Shown here piece after piece: positions 37,068 to 47,580 of a stretch of DNA of 64,000 nt. Under the pieces are notes generated by a model. The model did no database searches. It was not told the origin of the DNA and saw only the letters and a program-made list of their open reading frames with translations. Numbering within the stretch: the first letter of the stretch is position 1; the number at the start of each line of letters is the position of its first letter. This DNA is from Salvia splendens (taxonomy: Eukaryota > Streptophyta > Magnoliopsida > Lamiales > Lamiaceae), in assembly GCF_004379255.2 (NCBI RefSeq), contig NC_056038.1:7168729-7232728 (forward strand). Reading direction: 5' to 3'. The position numbers and the translations under genes were made by a program.

Positions 37068-37544
37068 CTCCCTCCTTTTTTTAAAAAAAATAGAAACATT
37101 TGGAACAGCATAGGTTTTAATACACAATTTAGTAAAGTAAGAGAGAGGGAGAGAAAAATTGGTAAAGCAAGATAGAGGTAGAGAAAAATTGGTAAAGTGA
37201 GAGAAAAAAGTAATAGAATTAATGTTAGTGGATTATGAGATCTACTTTATTAGGGAGGTTTAAGTGTTAAATAAATTGATGTATAGGGTGTAAATATTTG
37301 CCAAAATAGAAAGTTTGAAAGTTGCTATTTTTAAAGAACGGACTAAAATGGCGGAGCGGATCCCCTACTCCACGCCTACTCCACCTACTCACAACAAAAT
37401 AAAATAATATTATAACCATGGGCAAAATTTAATAAGTGATGATGGATTATTTTATTTTGTTGTGAGTGTGGAGTAGGATTTGGGGAGTAGGGGATCCGTT
37501 CTGCTAAAATGGAAAGAGTTGCTATTTTTAAACAACGGAGGGAG
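37068..37544. mobile_element. Stowaway-like element carrying a nested palindromic MITE
   Basis: Begins CTCCCTCCTTTTTTT and ends AAACAACGGAGGGAG, with TA flanks. Contains a small direct repeat (GGTAAAG..GAGAGA) near 37140-37205 and the nested element at 37352-37503. Confidence 0.8.
37352..37503. mobile_element. 152-bp palindromic MITE nested in the Stowaway element
   Basis: CGGAGCGGATCCCCTACTCC at the left faces CAGAACGGATCCCCTACTCC read from the right. Both continue into ACTCACAACAAAATAAAATAA, so the element is almost one hairpin. The 9-bp sequence CTAAAATGG flanks both sides (37343-37351 and 37504-37512), which favours a Mutator-like origin; a hAT origin with 8 bp is the alternative. Confidence 0.82.
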
Positions 37545-38040
37545 TAGTACATTAGGATTTTTAATGCTCATAGTCATCATCCCCCTCCTCTCTCTCGCGA
37601 GAGCAGCACAGTGATGTGAGAATGTGGAATTTTGGGTATGGAGCAGAGAGGAAGCAGAAAAAAAGGAAGCCGCAATCGATTTGCTTCAGCGCAGTCGGAC
37701 CCTCACTCCAAAGAGGCAGTTCAGAGTCACAATCGAGTCTCGCTTGCAGACCGACCGACCGCAGTTTCATTTCCTGTCGTGATAAGCGGGGCAAACCCAA
37801 GGCTAACAAGAATGAAGATGAAGCAGAAGGAGAGTCTGAAAAGAAGTGCCGTGCCGTAAGCAAGATAAGTTCATGGGGCTGAGTATGCATTAGGTGCTTC
37901 AACAACTAGTTTAACACTACTAACAATTATAAAAAGCAAAGTTGATCGAAAACAAAGTTAGTTACAACTGATTCTATCTATAAATAAATCTACAAGAAAA
38001 AATTAATACTTTGAAGAGAAAGAAGAAATAGTTACAAAAG
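37545..38040. other. Spacer between YUCCA copies
   Basis: No gene is identified. A short segment at about 37935-37990 (GAAAACAAAGTTAGTTACAA onward) resembles 40558-40620 upstream of the pseudogene, so it is leftover promoter flank of the middle YUCCA copy. Open frames at 37561-37905 on both strands have no recognisable similarity. Confidence 0.55.
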
Positions 38041-38223
38041 CACACATACGACTGCGTCCCCTCCATACCATAACCCCAAACAAATATTGAGCCTCCCCCT
38101 CATGCCTCACTGTCGTAAAAGCTTGGGGAGGTTCTGCATTCCGTTCATTATAAGAACGGCGAGAGGTTCGCCGGGAAAAAGGTTTTGGTTGTTGGAAGTG
38201 GAAATTCCGGCATGGAGATCTAG
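38041..38223 (+). pseudogene. Short decayed YUCCA exon 1 fragment
   Basis: The first half aligns with the CACACCTACGATCGCGTCC...CCCCCTC part of the intact exon 1 (around codons 46-65) with several indels. After a large deletion, ATAAGAACGGCGAGAGGTTC through AATTCCGGCATGGAGATC matches codons about 161-185, including the NADPH-binding GSGNSG motif. No start codon, exons 2-4 or open frame remain. It is a relic of a third YUCCA copy between the intact gene and the larger pseudogene. Confidence 0.85.
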
Positions 38224-39742
38224 GACATGAGATACTTGGAGTACTATTAATAGTTCTATTTTTTTTGTTAAATGATTACTAAGGTAGGATATATAGTGTA
38301 GTATATAAACTAATAACTTTTGTTGAAAAATAATTACTCTAATTAAACAAAGATCGCATTGACAAATTTTTTAATTGAAGATAGCCAATTAATTCCATAA
38401 GTGAAGGATTGGTGAAAACTGGCTTCTTTGTATTGGGCTGGCCTATAATGGGCTATGGAGGCCAGAGAGTAGCCCAAAATTTCTAGACTCTTTTATTTTA
38501 AATGGAAATTTTGATCTCTATAAATTGAGAAAATTGTCGGTTATTATAATTTTTCTTTGACTTCTCACCACTCCTATAATTTTTAAAATTTAAATATAAA
38601 AGTATTACTATTCATTTTTTCCACAATGTTCCAAAGCAAATATAACACTCCATCCGTCGTGACACGTTTCTTTTAAATACAATATTTAAGAAAATAATGT
38701 TTACAAGAGTAGTAAAAAGAAAATGTATTTTTGCTGGGATGTCCCAAAAATGAATTATGAATCCCTTATTGTGGACGAGTGAAGTATAACAAAATTAAGT
38801 TTGTTATGACAACAAAACAATGTTGTTTTGGATAAAATTACATTATTCTATTTAGAGTGTTAATTAAAACAACAATATGTATTGTAAAACGACGCGGTTT
38901 TAAGATATATTACATCCGTCCACGAAAAATAGCCATATTGTACCATTTTATGTCTTCCATCAAAATTAGTTTCTATCGATTAAGTTGTAAGGTTTTCTCT
39001 CTAATGGGGTGAATTTTATTTTCCACTAATAATACATCAACTTCTTGTTACTTTACCAATTTTTTAGGCATATCAATTTGTTTTTTTCATTTTATTAATT
39101 TTTTAAAAATATACATCCATCCACGAAAATAGTCTCATTTTTTTTAATTTTTGGGCCACAACAAAATAATCTCATCCAACTGTTTTTCCCCTCTCCCATA
39201 CTTTACCTAATTTTTTTCATTTTTATCTCTTACTTTACCAATTTCTCATGGAATCTTGTGCCGGTTATCCATGAGCCTATTTTTTGTGAACGAATAAAGT
39301 ATAAACTTAATTGATTTGTTTTATTTTTAATATTTTTTTATACCTAAATATTTTTAATAAATAAAAACGTATTATCTTCGTCCACAAAAAATAGTCTAAT
39401 TTTACTTGTACTACTATTTTGGGTCATCCACCAAAATTAGACAAATTCTAAATATAAAAGGTTTTAAATAAATACTAACCATACGCATAATTCTAAATGT
39501 GAACTCCACAATACAATAGCAATATTTCCACCGCCTTTTTTCTCCTTTTATCTTACTTTACTAATTGAACATAAAAATTCATATCATTTTGTTTTTTGTG
39601 AACGGAGGTAGTATTGTTTATACAAAACTTTAGTTTTATTTTATCAAATTTGAACTATACATATTTATATTATTTAACATTATATGTATAAAATAATATT
39701 TTGAAAACTAAAAAGTGTCCCTAAAGAAGGTCTAAAATTAAG
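38224..39742. mobile_element. Cluster of degenerate Stowaway-like MITEs
   Basis: At least three elements with eroded CTCC(A/G)TCCGTC-type ends are visible: about 38645-38784 (CACTCCATCCGTCGTGAC / GTGGACGAGTGAAG), about 38913-39299 (CATCCGTCCACGAAAAATAG / TTTTTTGTGAACGAATAAAG, with an extra internal CATCCATCCACGAAAATAG end near 39114), and about 39374-39608 (CTTCGTCCACAAAAAATAG / TTTTTTGTGAACGGAGGTAG). Spacing between them is short. No coding sequence is present. Confidence 0.65.
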
Positions 39743-40469
39743 GTTGCTTATTCGGCCGGTTCCGGTTCTAGTCGGACCAATTGATTGGTTAACCGATTTC
39801 AATTTTTCATAAATCTCAGAACTGAAACTGGAATCGGTCAGTTCCGGTTCAAACCGTAACCGATGTGTAATTTTAATCCAAATTTATTTTTAATTTTAAA
39901 TAATTCAATAAGAAAAAATAATAATCCAACATCTAAAAATATATAACAAATAATACCTAAAAATTCAAATAAACACACAAAACATACAAACCAACAATAC
40001 AATAATATTCATGTCGTTAATTGATGGGTAAGGATGATACGAATGTAGTACTACTATTTTGTAAAGAATCATTAAACGAATTAACAAACAGTAGGTAAGA
40101 CTAGTTTATGTTGACATTTCTTTTTTTTGAAAAATGGAGTTCTAAATTTTAGCTATTTTTTTAAAAAAAATTATAAAATTGAATTTCATTTTCCCTTTTT
40201 TTGGCTAAACAAATATTCAATGGAATTTCCAATACTAATCGATCTTGTTGTGACTTTTTGTTTAAAACGGAACATTTGATAAATTAAGCTAGATTTATTA
40301 GTATATTAAATTATAAGAAAAATAAAATAGAATTGTAATCCGGTTCATGATTCCGGAACCGGTTCTTTTAAAAAAATGGAACTGGTACCGGAATTGGGAC
40401 TGATTAGTCCCGGTTCCGGTTCCGGTTCCGATTAACCGAGAACCAGAGAACCATTTAAGTACCCATATC
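39743..40469. mobile_element. Non-autonomous element with CCGGTTCCGG-rich termini
   Basis: Left part: GGTTGCTTATTCGGCCGGTT and repeated GGTTCCGGTTC. Right part (reversed): GGGTACTTAAATGGTTCTCT then CGGTTAATCGGAACCGGAAC. These form long, imperfect, GC-rich inverted subterminal repeats around an AT-rich middle. The design is like non-autonomous hAT elements common in eudicots, but no target duplication was resolved, so the class is tentative. Confidence 0.55.
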
Positions 40470-41667
40470 TATTTTTTTTATGAGAGCAACGAGAGAAGAG
40501 AAAGAGAGAAATGTTTGTATGTGTTCATTATTAAATAAAACAAATTTTATTTGACACTGGAAAAGAAAACAAAGTTAGTTACGACTTCATCCATCTGTAA
40601 AGCAAGCTAGAGAAGAAACATGTGAACAAAGTTGAAGAGTATCTTAAAATTTGAAAGTTTGGATAATAATGAACTTTTCTTTTCCATTTAATGTTTATCT
40701 ATAGCATCATCAATCTCATAATAAAAACAATATTAGCAGTATGGATTGAAACAATTGCTCTTCTTGTACTTGTAACTGTAGTTCTATTTTTATTGAAGTG
40801 GTTTTTAATTTCTTAAACTGTCATTTTACAATTACAGAATGACTTTAATCTTAAGGTGCATATTTAACTATGAATAATATCTCTCAATATATCATAATTT
40901 GTGATATACTCCAAACAAATAAATAAAGAAACCCGATTCCTTAACTATCATACAAGAAGATTTTAAGAATTAACAAATATAGTTCGATACCTAACATGAT
41001 ATAGACCGATGAAATATGAAATAATTAGGCTGCATTTCACAAGTTTTATAAAAAAATATAATTATCTCTTTGATTTGCTTTGATAGAGGAAACAAAAGAT
41101 AAGATAAAATTGACAAACAACGCAAAAAGGGTAATATAAAAAATAACCAGTAGTATTATTTATGAACTCGGCGCATAAAGCAAAAACTCAGTAGTATAAT
41201 TTTCCATTATGCACAATATCATCTTTTTTTAGAGTATTATTTTAGTATTAAAAGCAAAATTCAATATCATATTGCTAAAAATTTATAGTATCATTTAAAA
41301 AAAACATCATTCCATCAAAAGCAAAATACAATATCATTATTGCTGAAGATCAACATCATTTTCTTATGAATATCTTAGTTCATATGCAACACTATCAATT
41401 TTCAGCTTTTATAATACATAAGTAATTAAGATTTTATTAGAATCACAATAAAATTATCTCAATTAAATGAAAATAAAAACGAATAAAATCGTACGTACTA
41501 CAGTTTTTAATTAGTGGGACTACACTAACGTACAAGTGCAAAAGACCCATACATTAAATGGCAAAAGAAATCAACAGCTAAAAGGTTCCAAGAGGGTATC
41601 AAAATTAACTAAATCTTGCCCAAACCATATTACTCCTATTAACCTTATTAGTAATTTTCTGTACGCC
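40470..41667. other. Upstream flank of the YUCCA pseudogene
   Basis: The left part (to about 40800) is similar to 33410-33760 upstream of the intact YUCCA gene. The remainder is AT-rich spacer. No independent gene is seen. Confidence 0.6.
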
Positions 41668-41735
41668 TATAAAAGTTGGGGAACCACGCACATATCTCAC
41701 TCACTCCAAACAATAGAAATTACATAAAACCATAA

Positions 41736-44229
41736 ATGGAGAAGGCAACAGTGACCATCGTGGGCGTACCTCCACAGCCTCTCCATCCCATACATCCTTC
41801 TCGACAGAGAAGACTGCTACGCCTCTCTATGGCAAAAACACGGTCGTGGCCACCGGAATATCGACCGATCCCAGCATTCCTGAGATCGAGGGGCTGGGGA
41901 GCTACTGCATTCCACCGACTATAAGAACGGCGGTAGGTTCGCTGGAAAAAAGGTTTTGGTGGTCGTGATAAGGCTAATTTCATGCATGGGTCTAGGGACT
42001 TAATTCGTGATTTTATTGGGGCTAACGCACGTTTTAAGCCAGGTGTGTGAAGGAATTCGCCAGATCCAGGAAAGAAGACCAAAAAATCACAGGGTCGAGG
42101 AAATGGCGATTTAGTGAACGATTATGAAGAGAATTGCTCGACGGAGGAAGCTCTAGAGTTGAAGGGTAGAATAGGGATTTCTACGAAGACTCGAGGGCTA
42201 TGTCCGCATCTATAAAAGGCAGAAGCATGCAAGCTGGAGGGATCTTCTCGGTGGAGACCTCACCACAGCCTGTTGCTTAGTTCATTTTTCCATACACACA
42301 CTTGGTACTAATTTGCGGAGATTTCAGTTCACACGTCCGGGGTTTCATCTTAGCTTTCGATAGTGTGTAACACCGCTCTTATTTGGGGCGAAGAAACAAT
42401 TTCTCTTTCGCTTTCCGGATTTTACTTACCCTGCCGAGCTTCGTTGTTCGAAGCTCGGTTCGCTGTTTTTACCGAAGAATCTCTGGTTTTAATGCAAGTT
42501 TGATTTTCTGTTATGGCAATTGTGTTGATTTCTAGTTTGATTGTTTCGTTGTTGAGATTTTGGTGTTTTAAATTGTCTGAGTTGGATGCGTTTCGCAGCT
42601 GTTTTTGAGTCATTGCAGGTTAATGGTCAGATCTGGGAGATTGGAGTTGGATTGTAGAGGAATCCGTGTTTGATCTGCTGAATTTGTTTGTTGTTGAGTT
42701 CGGATGTCTTGGATCCGGAGTGGATCAAGTATTCTGGCGTGAATCTGAAGTAGTTTCGATCTGATTTTTATGCCTAGTTTACGTGTTTTTCTTTCATTCC
42801 GTCTAGTGTACGCAGATCTGATGTGTTTCCATTTTGTGGCAAGTTTCCGACGAGCAAATTTCTATATCCTGTTCGAATCTCGCTTTGTGTTCTGTTTTGT
42901 TCATCTGCAAGTTTAATCCAGCTGAGAGGATGCATTGTGCTACGAGCTAGCGTCAAAGTTTGTTGTCTGCAGTCCTTTCTGTACTTGCCACTTTTTGAAT
43001 GATGGTCCCCACTTTCAGTTATATTCTGTTTAGCTAGATTAGGTAGTTGTTTACACTGTCCAGGAAGTGGTTATGTTTCTTGCTGTCGAAGTCTGAATTT
43101 ACAAGTTAACATGTCCTAGGTCTAGCATTTACATTTCCTGCCTAGGTCTAGAGTTAGTTTAAAATTCTCAACCCTTTTGCGTGGCAGCAGCCATTTGTTT
43201 GTCCAAAGCCTCTGAGCACTACTTTGCGAGTCCATCTCTGTGGGATCGACCCCACTTCCCTATACTAATTCATAGTATTCGGGTTGAGGGATTTATATTA
43301 TTTTTTGAAAGGGGAGTTGAGAGTGTCCAACGACTAAAGCACTGTATGTTCTCTTGAGTTCCTGGACCCTGTGCTCTAGTGGACTTAAGAAGCATGGTGT
43401 CTTGACCGAGCGCTTGCATTGATCAATTTATGTGCATACGTACGAAAGAGCGTCTCTCTGAATCTCTCCCCCCCCCCCTTCCAGGTCGGAAGTGGGAATT
43501 CCGGCATAGAGATCGCAGTTGATCTGTCCGACCACGGTGCAAGAACCTCCATAGTCATCCGGAGCCATTTGCATGGCTAATAGAGTTGTCAACTAGGTCA
43601 GGCCTGGTATGGAGGCAGGGGATTATCTTAATTTAGTTGAAAAATGGTATTGGCTACTATTTTGTGATTATTTAATTGCTTTAATTAATACGTATGGTAC
43701 ATGTTGAATTTGTGGGTGCAGGTTCATGTAGTGTCAAGGAGAATATCAGCTATGGCAATTGCTATAATAACGTATACATCGCTCAAGTGGGCTGACATAT
43801 TTGCAACAATTATGAGCAGGATTGTGTTTGGAGACTTATCCAAATATGGAATTCAAAGGCCTCAAAGATGAAATTGGGAAATACCCTGCTGTTGTTGTGG
43901 ATAAGATTAAATCTGGAGAGATTAAGGTTTGTTAGCCGGTTCATGATTCTAGTACTAACATTTATGATTAGTGATTAATGAATAATGTTTATGGTTAATG
44001 CAGGTGTTGCCTGCGGGGAAGTGTGTGATAATTTCATTAATTAACAAATTGTACTTATTTGTTTAAATGTGCAGGAAGATTATTATTTATTGAATGATGA
44101 TGGGCTTGCAAAGAACGCTTATCCAAACAACTGGAAGGGTACAAATGGGCTTTATTGTGCTGGGCTGGCCCGTATGGAGCTGCTATTGATGCCCAAAATA
44201 TAGCCCACCACATCAAATCCCAGATTTGA
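41736..44229 (+). pseudogene. YUCCA pseudogene split by a solo LTR
   Basis: A second long copy of the YUCCA gene. Exon 1 begins with the same [10 protein letters not shown] but a deletion removes the rest of the FAD-binding GxGxxG motif. A second deletion joins the region near codon 43 to about codon 130. The exon is then interrupted by an LTR at 41966-43483 and resumes at GGTCGGAAGTGGGAATTCCG. Exon 2 (about 43728-43926) has lost roughly 20 bp after GGAATTCAAAGGCCT, shifting the frame. Exon 3 is reduced to a few codons near 44004, and exon 4 (44075-44229) lacks some bases at the RKGLYGAA motif. The promoter TATAAAAG (41668) and 3' UTR similarity to the intact gene remain. It cannot encode an active enzyme. 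Confidence 0.93.
41966..43483 (+). mobile_element. Solo LTR (1518 bp) inside the YUCCA pseudogene
   Basis: Starts TGATAAGGCTAATTTCATGC and ends CCCCCCTTCCA, i.e. TG...CA. It is flanked by a 5-bp duplication GGTCG (41961-41965 and 43484-43488) that belongs to the YUCCA exon. A TATAAAAGG box near 42211 is the likely LTR promoter. TGTGGGATCGACCCCACTTC near 43240 is a block often found close to the end of plant Ty3/gypsy LTRs, so a gypsy-type origin is favoured. No internal coding region remains. Confidence 0.82.
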
Positions 44230-46267
44230 CCATTTTGAAAAAACAAGCTTTAAACTCATCTCTCTCATTGGAATGAAGAGAAGAACGAGATCCTCAAAGA
44301 AAATAATCAAGGCTACAATTACAACATTTTTAATAAAGAAAGAATGCAATCCAATACAATGCATTCCTTCCGTTTATTATAATATTTTGCGCTTTTTAAT
44401 TCTACAATGAACTATATGTATATTTGAAAAGAATCATGGAAACTTCATCAACTTTGAAATTCGACCATATCAAATACTTTTTTTGCATTTTTTTCAAACC
44501 ATGAATGCTATTTTGGTACATGCCCACCTAAGGTATTTAAAGATATAAGGAGTAGTAAATATCATAATAAATACTTGTAGTAGTATAAAATCAAGATTGC
44601 ATATTAAGCCTTTCACCTAATATCATATACTAGTAGTATAATTTAACTTTTATTAATAATTAATATTAACAATAAAATTCTTCTTGTACACAATCCTGGT
44701 GTGAATAAGTAAATATCTACATAATATAGAAATTAATTTAAATCTACCTTTATTTGTAAATTAATTTAGCAAATTCCTAAAGTGTTGTAAATGATGATAA
44801 TTTGCTTGGATTAATTAACACTCCCCGTAATATTGATGCCTATTTTACTTTATCTAATTTTAACACTTATTTCATTGATTGTAAAAACTTGATTTGAGAA
44901 TTACAGATTTTTTATCTCCACATATCATATAAGTATGTGTTCATATTTGATAAAAATTAAAAATGAAAAAAAATATAGTAATAGTACTTATTTAAGTCTT
45001 CCTTTAGAAACCATCGCCCTCTTCCCTCTTAGAAAAAGAATAGTACTCCTACTTATTTATTTTCTTTATTTTTGCAGGTTCGATACACGTTATCGTAATT
45101 GATACGTGTCATAATATTCATTTTTATAAAAATAAGATATTGCTATGTTTTAGATAATCAAATACATTAATAAAGAATATGTACAGGAACAAAAACAGAT
45201 GATACAAACGAATTAACATCCGTCAGAACATAGCACATAATAAAATCAATGAATTAAAATTATTAAACGATCGCAATTTATAATTACACGCAATCACGAT
45301 AAAAATCAATATAAAACACATTTAAACACCCTCAATTAATATCCCCACAATTAAGACAAAACATCCATCTCAATAAACAGAATGTTGCGTGTATGTACAT
45401 GACTTAATTTTATTTTATTTTAAAAGAAGATGGAAATTAAATGAATTTGGGAAGGTTGGGTCCAGACTACGAAAACGTCGTGATTGAAACAATAATTTGA
45501 TTTTTCCCTTGAAAAGAATTGTATATAAATAATACTAACATAATATAATTATACATACAAATAAACGTGGTTCCTCAGTGAATTCATGATAACTAATTTT
45601 TATTCGCAATGTGTATACTTATTATATTTTTCTTTATTAGTACTATGTCCAATATAAAAGTAGCTAGGACCGTTATAGCATTAAATTTAATGGAGTACTA
45701 TAGTTTTGGGGTGATCCTGCATATATATATATATATGACAAAAACAAATTGAGCAAGTGAGAGAGACAACCTATCTTCAACATGTGCAATCAGAAAAAAA
45801 ATAATGGTACGTCTTCCAAACATAGTTCACATTATGAGAAAAGTTAGAGGATTGAATGTGACATATATGTAATGCTTAGTTAGCCCCAAATACAAAGCTA
45901 CATCTTCATGTGGTGTATATTTGAGACGATGCTTACAATAATAGAATAATGTTCACAACTATAATAGTACGTGTTAGATTGGAATCTTAATGTGCTCTCA
46001 AATTTTAACAGTAAAATTAGTAACAAAGTGCCCTGTATTTTAAAAAAACTAATTTATATAACACAAATTTATAAATTACGTATCGTATCATCAATCGTGC
46101 TCGCGCTTTGTGGTATCACCAATCTCCTTTTTTTTCTTTCTTATTCATCTTAAATTTGCATTGCATTGCATTGCTATAAAAATTCAATAATTATAATTTT
46201 CCACATTAATATCAAATCACCGATAAAGTTTACCAATATTTTGTTAGGAAAGTCATACATATTTAAT

Positions 46268-46481
46268 ACTCATAGGTGGTATTCGCTTGCCAAGATAAAA
46301 TAATACCAAGATATAATATAAGATTGAGTTATGAAATTATTTTAGTTATAGGGGGTTAGCTAAGACTAGTTATCTCATGATTATCCATCTAGGATTGAGT
46401 TGTGAGATTGAATCTCATAAACCAAACACACTACAAATTTAATCACGGATACAATCTTGCAAACCGAACACCCCCTAATAT
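46268..46481. mobile_element. MITE of the same family as 6953-7141, opposite orientation
   Basis: Left end GGTGGTATTCGCTTGCCAAG, right end (reversed) GGGGGTGTTCGGTTTGCAAG. Shares ATAAAATAATACCAAGATAT and TGAGATTGAATCTCAT-like blocks with the copy near 7 kb. No coding capacity. Confidence 0.68.
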
Positions 46482-46758
46482 TACCTTGGGATGGGTAATT
46501 TATTGTTTTTAATGACTAATTTTGCTATATAAATATTGTTTATACATATTTTAAATTTATAATTATTTAAATTAAAAACAGTGAATAATGTAAATTTTGG
46601 AGATGTATTGCTAGATGGCAATAGCATCGTAGTATCGGGTATTGTGGTCTAGCGCAGAAAAATAGTAGGAAGATGATAGCATGAATATTTGAAGACTTGA
46701 AGTTATGGGTTGGGGATGGCTAAATTAAGAGCATTTATTGTGGATTCCCTAAATATTA

Positions 46759-46977
46759 CCTCCGTTCTTTATTAATATAGGCATTTCTTTTCGGCACGAA
46801 GTTTAATAATAGTGTGTTAAATGGATGGTGAATAAAGTATGATAGAATAAAGTAAGAGAGATTAAGAAAGAATAAAGTAAACGTAAGAGTTACTTTTTGC
46901 CAAAAATGGAAATGATTCAATTATCTTGGAACTTCCCGAAATAGAAAAATGACTCTATTAACATAGAACGGAGGGAG
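46759..46977. mobile_element. Stowaway MITE
   Basis: Begins CCTCCGTTCTTTATTAATAT and ends TTAACATAGAACGGAGGGAG, flanked by TA. 219 bp, non-coding, about 0.6 kb upstream of the DQD/SDH-like start codon. Confidence 0.85.
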
Positions 46978-47504
46978 TACATTTTTAGCGGCTGCAAACC
47001 ATTTCGCTAACAAAAAATTCTAAAAAGTACAGAAGTATACAACTCCTATTACTATGCAAAATGCAAAGTTCAAAATTTTCATACTCCATTCTTTTTGGAT
47101 AGCTAAATCAATTTTTTTTTTAAATAATACATCTCTTTTCTCTTACTACTTTAATTTTTTCTGTCATCCCTCTACTTCATTTTTTCCCTTAATCCACTTA
47201 ACACAATTTTATTAAAATTCATGCAAAAAAAATGTCTCTAGCATAACAGAAAGACTAAGGAAATATACTCTTAGGGGCATTGAATGTGCAAAGTTCACTC
47301 GTACGGAATAGAATATTATACTTCATCTGTCCCATTATAAATGAAACATTTTCTATTTTGGATTCTCTCACTCAAAATGAAACACATTGTGAAATAGATG
47401 TAGCCCATATTAGTCACATCAAACATCACCATTGCTTCTTCTAAATACAATTTCAGAAAAAATACAAATCAAATGTTGGTGCACTTATTTCAGTGTCTCC
47501 TGCT

Positions 47505-47513
47505 TATAAAATA
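47505..47513 (+). promoter_or_regulatory. TATA box of the DQD/SDH-like gene
   Basis: TATAAAATA 68 bp upstream of the start codon, predicting a short leader of about 40 bases. Confidence 0.65.
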
Positions 47514-47580
47514 GGAGCCAGTCAATGAAGATTCTATAGAACAATTTGTTGAAGATTCTCTATATCTGTGTGTGTGAGAG

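Larger units (their letters stand above)
44230..47504. other. AT-rich spacer before the DQD/SDH-like gene
   Basis: The first 130 bp matches the 3' flank of the intact YUCCA gene. The rest has a (TA)n run near 45718-45737, two MITEs listed separately, and a decayed Stowaway-like end near 47321. No gene was recognised. Confidence 0.55.

Noticed and set aside
37561..37905. Open frames on both strands before the YUCCA fragment
   Set aside because: No recognisable similarity; overlapping frames on opposite strands in a short GC-richer patch are expected by chance.
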